A stretch of DNA of 32,451 nucleotides from CAUJIW01 sp963205175 (GTDB taxonomy: Bacteria; Pseudomonadota; Alphaproteobacteria; Sphingomonadales; Sphingomonadaceae). Position numbers and translations under genes: made by a program. Every line of letters starts with the position of its first letter. The stretch's first letter is position 1. The notes beneath the pieces were generated by a model that did not search any database, was not told the DNA's origin, and saw only the letters and a program-made list of their open reading frames with translations. The DNA lies in the NCBI GenBank assembly GCA_041060555.1, contig JBEUDS010000031.1; one strand, 5' to 3'. Positions 1 to 9,700 of the stretch are shown piece after piece.

Positions 1-48
1 TGCAAACTCCACCATAACGATGAACCCGGTGGCCACCAGCGACGCCGC

Positions 49-80
49 ATTCCGGGGTGGGGCATGCCCCACCCCGGAAT
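49..80. repeat. Perfect 32-bp palindrome upstream of the AAA+ gene
   Basis: Two 16-base arms (left arm ATTCCGGGGTGGGGCA) form an exact inverted repeat with no spacer. On RNA this would fold into a very stable GC-rich hairpin. Neither side carries a T-tract, so it is not a typical intrinsic terminator. It could be a dyad operator, a factor-assisted transcription stop for a gene to the left, or a small palindromic repeat element. It lies about 107 bp upstream of the proposed ATPase start and runs directly into the TACACC repeats. Confidence 0.85.
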
Positions 81-109
81 ACACCATCGCCTACACCGGA
101 AATTACACC
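80..109. promoter_or_regulatory. Three TACACC direct repeats at 12-bp spacing (possible operator)
   Basis: TACACC occurs at 80-85, 92-97 and 104-109, exactly 12 bp apart. The three units are TACACCATCGCC, TACACCGGAAAT and TACACCACGAGC. The first overlaps the last base of the 32-bp palindrome. An 11-mer from the first unit (TACACCATCGC) recurs at 3881-3891, upstream of the WYL/small-protein pair. This suggests a shared binding site, possibly for the WYL regulator. The spacing is seen directly; the operator role is inferred. Confidence 0.45.
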
Positions 110-186
110 ACGAGCGCGGACGCTAACTCGATGCGGCCCAACAAACCCAGCCGCGCCAGAGCCTGGGCCTATCCGCCGGCGAAACC

Positions 187-2220
187 GTGCATCTGTGCCG
201 GGCAGCCGCGTCGGTTCTGGCCGGTCTGTCGGAACGGCAACTGCGCCTCGCCGGGGAGAACTTCTTTTCCTATTTCGAGGTTCGTCACGAACTGCTGGAA
301 CTTCGCGCCGAGCAGGTCGAGCGGCCGTCCGAAATCCAGGTCGTGCCTGCGCGCCTGCGGGAGATCGGCCTGCACCTGCAGGACAATGCGCGGCTTGACG
401 CACCGGCTCCGCTGGATGCGCGGCTTGGCTGGATTGCCGAAACCCTTTCGCTCGATGCGGCGGAAACCCTCCTTCTGGGTGTAATCGTCCGGGTGGCGCT
501 GTTCGACAGTTGGCGCCAGTTGGCTGGCACGGCCCCCTTCAATGCCACCAACCCCAATTGCGATGTGCTGGCCCTGTTGACGGGCCTCTCCCTTGTCGAA
601 ATCGACGAGCGACTGGCGCCCGGCTCGCGGCTCGTGTCGAGCGGCATGGTTGTCGATGAGAACGACGGCGAATATTGCGCCAGCCGCCTGCTGATGCGGA
701 TCGCCCGTTGCCCCGCTACGGATCCGGACACGCTCCGGCAGCGGATCATGCCGCCCGCGCCGCCTTCCTCGCTGTGCTGGGAGGACTTCGACCATATCGG
801 GCCGCTGCGCGATCTGGGCGGGCGCGTGATCGCCTCGGGCCAGCCGGTCAGCATCCTGCTGCATGGCCTGCCCGGCACCGGCAAGACCGAGTTCGCCCGG
901 CTGCTGGCCGATCGCGCGGGCCGACGGGCCGCGTTCGCGGGGCTGGCCGACGAGCGGGGCAACGAACCGACGCGCTACGAGCGACTGGCGCACCTGAGCC
1001 TGCTGCGCGCGCTGGGCGCCCGATCGGCCGATGCGCTCATCATCGTGGACGAGGCGGACGATGTGCTCAGGCGGTCGGACACCCGTCAGGACGGTGGCTC
1101 GAAGCAGTGGCTCAACCGGCTGGTCGAGGAGCCCCAAGTGCCGACGATCTGGATTCTCAACGATCCCGATCTGCTCGATCCGGCGCTGGTGCGGCGGATG
1201 ACGCTGGCCATCGCGTTCGATACGCCGCCCGTGCAAACCCGCGCGCGCATTGCCGCGCGGGCGGCCGAGGCGCAGGCGCTGGCACTGGACGAGGCGGATC
1301 TGGCCGATCTCGCCACGCTGGAAGCGGAGCCGGCGGTCATCGCGGCGGGAATGCAGGTGGCGCGGCTGGCCGGTGGCGGCGTGGCGGAAGCGCGCCTTGG
1401 CGCGGAAAGCGTGCTGAAGGCGCTTGGCCGGATGCGGACGACCGCTCCACCGCCCGATGCGTGTTATGATTTTACCCTGGCCGCCGCCGATTGCGATCTG
1501 GCCCGCCTGGCGGATCAGCTTTGCCGGGCGCACGCACGCGGGTGGAGCCTGCTGCTGGCGGGGCCATCGGGCACCGGCAAGTCCGCCTTTGCCCGCCACC
1601 TTGCCCTGAGGCTGGGGATCGCGGTGGAGGAACGGCGCGGCTCCGACCTGCTGGGCCCCTATGTCGGCGAAACCGAACAGCGGATCGCCGCCGCCTTCGG
1701 CCGCGCCGCCGAACGCGGGGCCATGCTGCTGATCGACGAGGCGGACAGCTTCCTTTTCCGCCGCGAGGCCGGGCAGCGCAGCTGGGAGGCCGGCATGGTC
1801 AACGAGATGCTGCGTTGGATGGAACACCTGCGCGCGCCCTTCGTCGCCACCACCAACCTCGCCGACCGGCTCGACTCGGCCATGCAGCGCCGCTTCACCC
1901 TGCGCGTCAATTTCGCGGCCCTGACGCCCCGGCAGGCCCAGGCCCTGTTTGCAGCGCGATTTGGCATGGTCGCACCCGCCGGCCTGATGGCGCTGCACGG
2001 CCTCACCCCCGGCGACTTCGCCGCCGTCCACCAGCGCGCCCGGTTGCTGGGGGAAGATAGGGCGGAAGTGCTGGCGCAATGGCTGCGGACGGAACTCGCC
2101 TTGCGGGAGGGCAATGCGCGACCGATCGGGTTCCAGGTGCAGGAGTCGGCAATGCGTGAGGCGGTGTGCCTCGAACGCGCTGTGCAACCCCGGCAGGCCC
2201 GACTATTCCCCCAACGGTAA
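187..2220 (+). CDS. Tandem AAA+ ATPase with two P-loop modules
   Basis: The protein has about 677 residues. An unrecognised N-terminal region (about 1-215) precedes two AAA+ modules. Module 1 has Walker A GLPGTGKT (227-234) and Walker B LIIVDE (284-289). Module 2 has Walker A GPSGTGKS (459-466) and Walker B MLLIDEAD (513-520), followed by an arginine-rich stretch (MQRRF) that fits an arginine-finger/sensor region. Both modules keep the key Lys and Asp-Glu, so both may hydrolyse ATP. It is probably a cytoplasmic remodelling ATPase; the substrate is unknown. The start is uncertain. GTG 187 is the first usual start codon after the in-frame stop at 124-126, but it has no clear ribosome-binding site, and the codons from 127 to 186 read like protein (for example LGLSAGETVHL). 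An unusual start such as CTG 163 is possible. The small Cys-rich gene follows by about 60 bp. Confidence 0.85.
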   Translation: MHLCRAAASVLAGLSERQLRLAGENFFSYFEVRHELLELRAEQVERPSEIQVVPARLREIGLHLQDNARLDAPAPLDARLGWIAETLSLDAAETLLLGVIVRVALFDSWRQLAGTAPFNATNPNCDVLALLTGLSLVEIDERLAPGSRLVSSGMVVDENDGEYCASRLLMRIARCPATDPDTLRQRIMPPAPPSSLCWEDFDHIGPLRDLGGRVIASGQPVSILLHGLPGTGKTEFARLLADRAGRRAAFAGLADERGNEPTRYERLAHLSLLRALGARSADALIIVDEADDVLRRSDTRQDGGSKQWLNRLVEEPQVPTIWILNDPDLLDPALVRRMTLAIAFDTPPVQTRARIAARAAEAQALALDEADLADLATLEAEPAVIAAGMQVARLAGGGVAEARLGAESVLKALGRMRTTAPPPDACYDFTLAAADCDLARLADQLCRAHARGWSLLLAGPSGTGKSAFARHLALRLGIAVEERRGSDLLGPYVGETEQRIAAAFGRAAERGAMLLIDEADSFLFRREAGQRSWEAGMVNEMLRWMEHLRAPFVATTNLADRLDSAMQRRFTLRVNFAALTPRQAQALFAARFGMVAPAGLMALHGLTPGDFAAVHQRARLLGEDRAEVLAQWLRTELALREGNARPIGFQVQESAMREAVCLERAVQPRQARLFPQR

Positions 2221-2280
2221 ACTGTCTGACGCGCAAACGGGCTGCCCGGGCAGATGGCTGAAAGAGGAAGGCGGATTGAA

Positions 2281-2589
2281 ATGACCGAAGACCCCGAAGA
2301 GAATATGATCTGCGACGTCTGCGGCGCTGAGGGGCCGGCGATGGTTGCGGCCAGCGGCCTCGGGCCCGCATCCTTCGCCTATTGCCCGACCTGTCTCGAC
2401 CGCAATGCCGAACCATTCATGATGGTGGCAACAAGGGTCTGCTTTGCCGGCGGTCCTATCAACGGCGACCTTGAGGAACTGGCCGATGTCGTGACCTACG
2501 CCGACGGGCGCTATCTCGGGCTTGACGCCGTGCTCGCCAGATACGACGATGAACTGGAAGCCGAGATACGCGAAATGTTCTTTGGGTGA
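2281..2589 (+). CDS. Small Cys-rich (putative zinc-ribbon) protein
   Basis: This is a protein of about 102 residues. Near its N-terminus are two CxxC pairs, in MICDVCGAEG and AYCPTCLDRN, which could hold one zinc ion. An acidic C-terminal half follows (DGRYLGLDAVLARYDDELEAEI). ATG 2281 is preferred over ATG 2254 because GAGGAAGG lies about 10 bases upstream of it. It follows the AAA+ ATPase on the same strand and may be co-transcribed with it. It converges with the WYL gene, whose stop is about 34 bp away. I do not recognise a named family; adaptor or nucleic-acid binding roles are only possibilities. Confidence 0.7.
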   Translation: MTEDPEENMICDVCGAEGPAMVAASGLGPASFAYCPTCLDRNAEPFMMVATRVCFAGGPINGDLEELADVVTYADGRYLGLDAVLARYDDELEAEIREMFFG

Positions 2590-2623
2590 ATGGGTTAGAA
2601 CCGTCAACGGCAGCCCTACAGGA

Positions 2624-3583
2624 CTACATTGACTTGATAATGCGATCAATTTCATCGTGCAGCCTGACAGGCGAGGCCACATCCACATCTCCCGCCCACG
2701 CAAATAAATGCTCCGCCAGCTCCCGCAAACCTCCTGCTCGGAACCGGACCAGCATCGAGCCATCCGCCTGCATTTCCACCGTCTGCTTGCGATGGAATCG
2801 CCAGCCGCGTGCCCGTTCCACCGCGTGCGGGCGGATGCGCAGGACGATGTCATGCTCCTCCCCGCGCCAGATGCCGAAGCTGTGCGACATCCATTCATCG
2901 AGGTCGAAATCGGCGGGGATCACGCCCGGCCTGTCGCTGGGTCGCGCGTTCTCCATGCGGTCCAGGCGATAGAAGGCGGGCGGCATGGCGTTGTCGGGCA
3001 GCTTGCCGATCAGGTAGCTGAGCGCGCCGTGGACCAGGCCATAGGGGATCACCCGGCGCCATTCGGCCGTGTCCTTCCCTTCGGCTCGGTAGTCGAATTC
3101 CAGCATCGTGCCCGCCATGATCGCCTGCTGGGCGGCGGCCAGCACTTCCGGGGCAACAGGCACGCCGGGGCCGGCGGGCACGAATATCCGCTGCGCTTGG
3201 GCCAGCGCCTCGAAATCCGGCGCCGTGCGATTGCGGGTCGGCCCGTCGAGCGCGCCGCGCACCTTGTTCAGCAGGCTTTCCAGCAGGTCGGCCCTCGCGC
3301 CCTGCCCGGCCGAGCGCAGGCCGGCAGCCTCGGCCTGGAGCGCGGCCAGTTCTTCCGCAGTGGGCGTGGTGAACATCCGCCCCAGTTTGCCCACGATGCG
3401 CCACCGCTTGATGCGGCCTTCGGCAAGCGGCTCAAGGTCGAAGTGCAGCATGATCACGTCGCGCAGGCGTTCTGCCGTGCGGCGGTTGACCTCAAGATGC
3501 AGGGCCATCTCGTCGAGCGTCATTCCCTCCGGCGCTTCGACAAGCGCGTGGACGAGCGACAGCAGCCGGTCCAGTTTGGCCAT
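2624..3583 (-). CDS. WYL-domain transcriptional regulator
   Basis: From ATG 3583 the protein has 319 residues. Residues 5-62 form an N-terminal helix-turn-helix region (ALHLEVNRRTAERLRDVI fits the recognition helix). A WYL-like domain covers about 146-213, including RRVIPYGLVHGALSYLIG (176-193). A C-terminal WCX-like segment covers about 240-315. WYL proteins usually act as ligand-responsive repressors, often of anti-phage operons. A longer reading frame to 3709 exists, but its extra N-terminus is Arg/Ser-rich and overlaps the upstream small gene, so I chose 3583. That start lacks a strong ribosome-binding site, and the gene lies 22 bp after the small gene, so coupled translation is plausible. 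The canonical W-Y-L triad is not clearly preserved. Its likely targets are the divergent region at 3849-4075 and possibly the array at 80-109. Confidence 0.88.
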   Translation of the reverse strand: MAKLDRLLSLVHALVEAPEGMTLDEMALHLEVNRRTAERLRDVIMLHFDLEPLAEGRIKRWRIVGKLGRMFTTPTAEELAALQAEAAGLRSAGQGARADLLESLLNKVRGALDGPTRNRTAPDFEALAQAQRIFVPAGPGVPVAPEVLAAAQQAIMAGTMLEFDYRAEGKDTAEWRRVIPYGLVHGALSYLIGKLPDNAMPPAFYRLDRMENARPSDRPGVIPADFDLDEWMSHSFGIWRGEEHDIVLRIRPHAVERARGWRFHRKQTVEMQADGSMLVRFRAGGLRELAEHLFAWAGDVDVASPVRLHDEIDRIIKSM

Positions 3584-3605
3584 GCGCTGGGTCAAGGCGC
3601 GGCGC

Positions 3606-3848
3606 TCACAGGCCCGTGCTCCCGCCGCCGGACAGCGATGAGAAGCGGTAGATGATCTTCCGGTTCGGCATCGGGTTCGAATGCGGCCCGACGAAAACCC
3701 AGATTTCATCCCCGCTGATTTGCAGGCCGTGAACCTTGTCCGCCGAGGGGTACAGGTTCAGGCAGGGGATATGGCGTTTCATGGTTTCGCCGGGCCGGAT
3801 CACTTCCAGGCGATTGTTGCTGGCATCGTATAGCGCGTAACCGGTCAT
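3606..3848 (-). CDS. Small 80-residue protein upstream of the WYL regulator
   Basis: ATG 3848 has a clear ribosome-binding site, AGGAGTT, with 4 bases between it and the start codon, giving an 80-residue protein. A longer upstream reading (to 4238) has a low-complexity Arg-rich N-terminus and is rejected. The protein begins MTGYALYDASNNRLEVIRPG and has a beta-strand-like pattern with no cysteines and no membrane segment. It is the first gene of a two-gene minus-strand unit ending in the WYL regulator. I do not recognise the family. Pairing with a WYL regulator suggests a regulatory partner or ligand sensor, but that is inference. Confidence 0.75.
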   Translation of the reverse strand: MTGYALYDASNNRLEVIRPGETMKRHIPCLNLYPSADKVHGLQISGDEIWVFVGPHSNPMPNRKIIYRFSSLSGGGSTGL

Positions 3849-4075
3849 CAAGAACTCCTGGCGATCCGCAAACAGGCAACTACACCATCGCAACACGATC
3901 CGGGACAATTGACTTGCGGGCAAAGTTATCCTGCGACCAATTCTGTCGCCTGTGAAGCTGGTTTTTCCGCGTGCGCCCGATATGCTTGCGACGAAAGGGG
4001 CCATGCCATTGCATCCAAGCGATTCTGATAGCCTGGAGACTTGCGCCAACCATCGCGGGCGGGAGGCGGCGCGCC
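3849..4075. promoter_or_regulatory. 227-bp divergent intergenic region (probable promoters)
   Basis: This region separates the minus-strand small protein/WYL pair from the plus-strand nuclease-helicase-zincin genes, so it must carry promoters for both. It holds the 11-mer TACACCATCGC (3881-3891), also found upstream of the AAA+ gene, with a related ACACGA 12 bp on. A shorter ACCATCGC recurs at 4049-4056. A TTGACT hexamer (3909-3914) could be a plus-strand -35 box, but I see no convincing -10 box. A small inverted repeat, TTGC-GG-GCAA, lies at 3914-3923. Control by the WYL protein is likely but inferred. Confidence 0.5.
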
Positions 4076-6790
4076 ATGTTTGAAGGCGTCTGGCTGCGGA
4101 TCGGATCAGGAAGAATTTCGGGGTGCCAGCCGCTCTCGATCGCGCTGCTTTCCAGCCTCTATGCGCTTCCCGCCTTTCCGGATGCCCCCCTTCGCGACAT
4201 TCTCGCGCGACAGGGAGACGGCGTGCCCTGGGCGGCAAGCTTCGCCATCGCGCCGGAGCAGACCGCCAGCGCGGTCGCGGGAATGCTGCGCACGGTGATG
4301 GCGGCGACCCGCGATCTGGAGCCCGGCGGCGTGGATACCTCCGCCCTGCCCGAAGGCTCCCGCGCCCGGATGCACCTCGGGGCGCTGGTGGGTCTGTGGG
4401 CGTCCACGCCGGAAGCCGTCTCTCCCGAAATGCGGTCGATCAGGGCGTTTCTCGGCTGCGGCCCGGAGGATGCGCTTCAGCCACTGGCGGTGATATGGGA
4501 TCGCGATGCCGCCGGTCTTTCGCCGCTGGAACGGTGTGTGCTGGAACGGCTGGAAGCCCATCATGGCATCGTCGGCCCGTCCGACCCGGACTATTGCCGC
4601 CTGATTGCCGACCGGAAGCTGGCCGCGGCCCCGGCGACCACCCTGCTTGGCCATGTTCAGCGCAACCTGCTCGATCCCGCCGCCGCGCCGGTCGAGGCGG
4701 ACGACAGCCTTGCCGTGCTGTCGGTGCGCGACAGCCTGACCGAATGCGAGGCCGCCGCCGCGATCATCCAGCACTGGCTCGCCAATGATCCCGGCCTGCG
4801 AGGCGGCGATATCGGCATGATCATCCCCGATTCCGGCGATCATGCCCTTTACCTGGAGGAAGTGTTCGCGCTCGCCGGCCTGGCGCCATCATCGCTGCCC
4901 GGCGTGGCGCGCCAGCGCAATGTCGGCGCGGAGGCGGTCCTGCTTTTCGTGCAATGCCGCCGTCGCCCGGCGCCCGCCATGGCGCTGGCCTCGCTCTATG
5001 CCTCGCCGGTGCTCGGCTGGCCGGTTCAAACAGGTGCGCACCTCGCGACCCGCGTGATGGACGGCGATTTCAACCCCCGGCTGGCCAATGACATCACGGG
5101 CAAGCAACGCGAACTGTTCGACCTGATCCGCGCACCCGCGCCGATCTCCGCCAAACAACTGGCGGGCCAACTGCGCAGCTTCGCCCAGTTGCTTTCCCGC
5201 GACGAGAGCCTGCTGGATGCCGTGCGCGAGGCACGCGGCCAGATCGCGCGCCTGACGGCCGTGCTGGACAGTGCCCCGGATGGCGGCGAACCCGACTGGG
5301 AACGCGTCATCAAGGAAGCGGCCGCCTACCAGGACGGAACGGTATCGAGAGGGCCGCATTTCCTCGGCGGCGTGGAAATCCTGCGCAGCACCGAGCGACC
5401 GCCCAAGGTGTTCCGCAAGCTGGTGGTGCTTGGCTTCAACGATGGCGAGTACCCGCGCCCGCCGGCGGGCAACCCGTTCTTCCTCGACAGCGAAATCGCG
5501 CTGATCGAGGATGCGGTTGGCCTGCCCCTGCCATCGCAGGCGCATCAGTTGCGGCGCGCCCTCGACCTCCTGACCGCGCAGCTTGGGGCGGCATCGGAAC
5601 AGGTGGTGCTTTTGCTGTCGGAACGCAGCCGCGAGGGCGCCAGCCTTGCGCCATCCTCCAGCCTGCCGCTCGTCGCCCGGCTCATGCGGGGGATGGACGA
5701 TCCCGGAAAGGCGGTCGTCTCGCTGGACCGTGCGGAAGGAACAATCTGGGACCGCTTGGTAAGATGGACGCCTCGCACGGACATGAAGCCTGCCGAAAGG
5801 CCGGCCGTGCCCGAGTTCTTCGAGCTTGGACGAAACCTGCTCCACCTGCGAACGGACGCGCAAGGCGATCCCCGGCCGCAAAGCCCGAGCCGGCTTGAGA
5901 AGTTGCTGGTCAGTCCGCTCGCCTGGCTGCTGGATGAACTGGAGGCCAAACACATTCCCTGGCAACCAGAACAGCTCAGCGTGGCGCTTCGCGGCTCCCT
6001 TGCGCACGAGGTTTTCGAACGGCTTTTCGTTCCGGGATCGCCATTGCCGAGCGATCCCGAGATAGACGCGCGCGTTCCCGATCTGCTGCTTGACCGCATC
6101 AAGACTATCGCTCCCTTCCTGCAGGCCGCCGCCTGGGTGGTGGAGCGACGCACGCTGGAAGCCGAAATCGCTAAATCGGCCAAACACTGGGCGCTGGTGT
6201 TGACTGCGCTTGGCGGTGAAGTGGTGGGCAACGAATTCTGGCTTTCCGGAGACATTTTCGGCCACCCCGTGCGAGGCAAGGCGGACTGCCTCATCCGCCT
6301 GCCCGACGGCCTTCCGGTGATCGTCGACTACAAGAAAAGCGGCACGGCAGGCCGACGCAAGCGGCTGGAAGCACAATGGGACTTGCAGGTCGATCTCTAC
6401 CGCAAGATGTCGGCCAGCGTTGACGAACGCAGTTCCGCCGAAGTGCTGGGCATCGCCGATTGCCTTGCCGCGTGGCCAAGGCCGCCGGCCGTTGCCTACC
6501 ATCTCCTCAACGATGGCGGCGTGTTGATCAACGGGGCCGATGATCTGCATTCGCCCCATGTCGAAGTGATCGACGGTGACATCGCTGGCAATGCCCTGGC
6601 CCGGATCGAGTCCCGCTTTTCCCACCTGAAAGACGGCCTCCTTGAATCCAATACGATAGAGGACGAGAAATTCTACAAGACCAAGGCTTCGCTCGGCGTC
6701 TACGCGTTCAGCGCCAGCCCGCTCGTCAAAGCATTCCTGCGCGACAGTGCCATGCCATCCGACATCATGGGGAGCGCGGACGATGAATGA
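4076..6790 (+). CDS. AddB/RecB-like PD-(D/E)XK nuclease
   Basis: The protein has about 904 residues from ATG 4076, which is preceded by GGGAGG. The earlier ATG 3971 would add an unlikely Arg/Cys-rich leader. There is no Walker A motif near the N-terminus, unlike a working UvrD helicase. The middle (about 428-465) has the pattern LVVLGFNDGEYPRPP, typical of AddB/RecC-like inactive helicase cores. The C-terminus is a RecB-family nuclease: LAHEVFERL (H644, E645), then D737 and D751-Y-K753. The H...D...DxK order matches that family. It overlaps the helicase gene by 8 bp (ATGAATGA), so the two products probably form a two-subunit helicase-nuclease acting on DNA ends. It is shorter than many housekeeping AddB proteins, and I see no cysteine set for the AddB iron-sulphur cluster. 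Confidence 0.82.
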   Translation: MFEGVWLRIGSGRISGCQPLSIALLSSLYALPAFPDAPLRDILARQGDGVPWAASFAIAPEQTASAVAGMLRTVMAATRDLEPGGVDTSALPEGSRARMHLGALVGLWASTPEAVSPEMRSIRAFLGCGPEDALQPLAVIWDRDAAGLSPLERCVLERLEAHHGIVGPSDPDYCRLIADRKLAAAPATTLLGHVQRNLLDPAAAPVEADDSLAVLSVRDSLTECEAAAAIIQHWLANDPGLRGGDIGMIIPDSGDHALYLEEVFALAGLAPSSLPGVARQRNVGAEAVLLFVQCRRRPAPAMALASLYASPVLGWPVQTGAHLATRVMDGDFNPRLANDITGKQRELFDLIRAPAPISAKQLAGQLRSFAQLLSRDESLLDAVREARGQIARLTAVLDSAPDGGEPDWERVIKEAAAYQDGTVSRGPHFLGGVEILRSTERPPKVFRKLVVLGFNDGEYPRPPAGNPFFLDSEIALIEDAVGLPLPSQAHQLRRALDLLTAQLGAASEQVVLLLSERSREGASLAPSSSLPLVARLMRGMDDPGKAVVSLDRAEGTIWDRLVRWTPRTDMKPAERPAVPEFFELGRNLLHLRTDAQGDPRPQSPSRLEKLLVSPLAWLLDELEAKHIPWQPEQLSVALRGSLAHEVFERLFVPGSPLPSDPEIDARVPDLLLDRIKTIAPFLQAAAWVVERRTLEAEIAKSAKHWALVLTALGGEVVGNEFWLSGDIFGHPVRGKADCLIRLPDGLPVIVDYKKSGTAGRRKRLEAQWDLQVDLYRKMSASVDERSSAEVLGIADCLAAWPRPPAVAYHLLNDGGVLINGADDLHSPHVEVIDGDIAGNALARIESRFSHLKDGLLESNTIEDEKFYKTKASLGVYAFSASPLVKAFLRDSAMPSDIMGSADDE

Positions 6791-9700
6791 TCTTTCGATC
6801 GTTCCGGCCGGTGCGGGCGCTGGCAAGACCCACCATATCCAGGAAACCCTGACCCGCTGGGTCCGCGAAGGACAGGTGAGGCCCGAGCGCATATTGGCGG
6901 TCACCTTCACGGAGGCAGCCGCAGGTGAGTTGCGCCAGCGAATCCGGGCCGCCCTTATCCGGGATAACAACCTCGACGCCGCCCTTGCCGTCGATCGGGC
7001 CTATGTCTCGACCATCCACGGCCTTGGCCGCCGGCTGCTGATCGAGCACGCCTTCGCCAACAGCGCGTCGCCCCAGCAGCGCCTGATTGCGGAAGATGAG
7101 CAGGATCTGCTGATCCGGAGGGCCATAGAGGAAAATGACGATCTGAACGAGCTCAGCCGGAACCTTGGCGCGTTCGGATATCGCGGCAGTTTCAATTCGG
7201 ACGACACGCAGGAGGACAGCTTCCGCAAGAATCTGTTGCAGCTCATCGCGCTGCTGCGAACCCTTGGCCCAAGGGGTGCAGATCCCTCAATGGCGGATTT
7301 TGCCGAAGCCTCCATCAGGGAAGGCTATGGCGCGCCGATGGGCAATGCGGACGCACTGGCCGACAGCCTGAAATCGGCAATCGACGCCTTGCTTCGAGAC
7401 TTTCCGAATTCCCTGTCGTCGCTGATGGAGAGTGATGCGGCAAAGCGCGATTTCCGGGAGAATTTCAGCTTACTGAACGCAGCGAGGAACAGCCTCGCCA
7501 AGGGCGAAAACGACTGGCGGCTGTGGCAGAAGCTGCGCGGGCTGCGCCTGTCCAAACGCGGCAGCGCGACGCCCGATGGATACGATGGGCTGGCCGAGGC
7601 AGTCATGCTTGCCGCCAATCGGCTGGTCAGCCATCCCGGCCCGCTGGACGACGCCGTACGCCATGCCCGCGCGCTCGTCCAGGGTGCCCAGGCGGCCATG
7701 GCCGATTACGAAGCACGCAAGCGCGAACTGGGCGTGATCGACTTTTCCGACATGGTCACCAACGCGGCCAGCCTGCTGGCCGACAACCCTGCCGTACTCG
7801 ACGCGATCATGGCAGAGGTCGATTGCGTCATCGTGGACGAGTTCCAGGATACCAATCCCATCCAGTTCACCTTCCTCTGGAACCTGGCCCGATGCGCCAG
7901 GCATGCGCTGATCGTCGGCGACACGAAGCAGGCCATCATGGGTTTCCAAGGGGCCGATCCGCGCCTGACCGAAGCCCTGACCCGGCAGTATCCGACGAGC
8001 CCGCTCCAATACAACTGGCGCTCCGATCCACGGATTCTCGCCTTCGTGAACGCCCTTGGCGACCAACTGTTCGCGGCTGATTACGCTCCGCTCACGGAAA
8101 CGAAGAGCAGGGGGCAGGACCGCGCGCTGGAAGTTGTTTCGCTCGCTGTGAAGCGCGGCGCTCGAACCGGCGGGAAGCCCCAGCATTTCATTGCCGAACG
8201 GGTGCGTGCCCTGCTCGATGATGAGGGTGTCACCATCGTCGATCGCTATACCGACCAGCCACGTCCACTGGAGCCGAGGGACATTGCCATTCTGTGCCCG
8301 ACGCACAGCCTGTGCCGTTCCTATGCCACGTCCCTGAGGGAGCTTGGCATCGATGTCCGCGTCGCCGAAGGTGGCTGGTGGGCCAGCCCGGTCGTTCAGG
8401 CGGCGGCCTTTGCATTGCGTTTCGCGGTCGATCCCCAGGACGCGCACGCCGCGCTGTGCGTTGCTACGCTGGGGCCTGCCGCGACGCCTCTTGCCGATGC
8501 CCTGAAATCCGTCGCCGAACATGGCCGGGTAATTCTCTCCGAACTGGCGGCGCTGGAAGCCCTGTGGCCCGCATCGCTGACAGCGCCCGTGAACCGCCTG
8601 GTGCACGAGGTCATCCGGACCGCCGGCTTGCGGGAATGGTGTGACAGGCTGGATGATCCCGCGCAGATGCGCGCCGATCTTCTTCGCTTCGAGGCCGAGG
8701 CATCCCATTTCCTCGATGCGCATCGCGATATGCGCGAAGCATCCGGCTTCTACGGCCAGGGCGCCCTGGTCTTTCTGGGCTGGCTGGAACGCAAGGTCGG
8801 CAATCCCGACGAGGACCGGCGTCCCAATCCATCAGGGAACGAGGCTGACGGCGCCGAAGTGGTCACCTGGCATGCGTCGAAGGGACGCGAATGGCCGATC
8901 CTGATTGTCTGCGGCCTGGATGACAGTCGCGAGCCGCGCGCGGGCCAATTCGGCACGGTCTTCCCGGATTTCAGCGATCTGGATCGGGTCATCGATCTGG
9001 CGGAAATCGCCTATGCGCCTCAATTCGCCGCGCCGGAAGCGACCGAAAGGTTCCTTGCCGGGATGCGACCGGAGGCGGAGAGGACAGCGCGTCGTCTGCT
9101 CTATGTTGCCCTCACCCGCGCGCGCGATCGCCTGATCATCGAATGGCCGGTCGTTACCCCGCCGAAGGAAGTCCCGCCACCGATCACCGCCTATGGCATC
9201 ATGACGGAACAGTGCGGCGTGGCCGTGGCCGGGAACACTATCGACATTGCCGGTGCCTCGTTCCCGGCGGCCAATCTCGTCTGCGACGCCGCCATCCCGG
9301 ACTCGTTCGATGAGCCGCGCGGCATGGGCGCCGGTGCGCGTGGATCGCGCTCACCAAGACATTCCATCCAGCCCGCCGCCGGTTCGGAAGGTATCGAGGC
9401 GGTTGGCCCATCGAAGGCCACTGCCACGACCCGGCCAATCCCCACGCCACTGGAAACCTTCGAAGTAGGACCGGGCGTTCGCCTCGATGGTGGCGAACTC
9501 GTGCTGGCAACCGACAAGGGTACGGCGGTTCACGAGGCCTTCCGCATCCTGCTGCAACGACCGGAATTCAGGGATCGGGTCGGACCGCACTGCCGACTTG
9601 GCGCAGCCGAGGTTGACCTTCTGGCCGCCCAGGCGGACGGTTTGCGCGAAGCGCTTTCATCGCGGGGCTACACCAGCCTGCATGTCGAACAGCCGCTGGA

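Noticed and set aside
169..2187. 672-residue minus-strand frame opposite the AAA+ ATPase
   Set aside because: Low-complexity Arg/Gln-rich sequence with no motifs. It mirrors a clear tandem ATPase on the other strand.
3909..3914. TTGACT as a promoter -35 box
   Set aside because: No acceptable -10 hexamer lies 16-18 bp downstream, so it is only mentioned, not called.
3849..4238. Long N-terminal extension of the small protein upstream of the WYL gene
   Set aside because: Arg-rich sequence overlapping the divergent gene start. ATG 3848 has a strong ribosome-binding site.
4889..6970. 693-residue minus-strand frame opposite the AddB-like gene
   Set aside because: Shadow of a high-GC gene with nuclease motifs on the plus strand; no recognisable domain.
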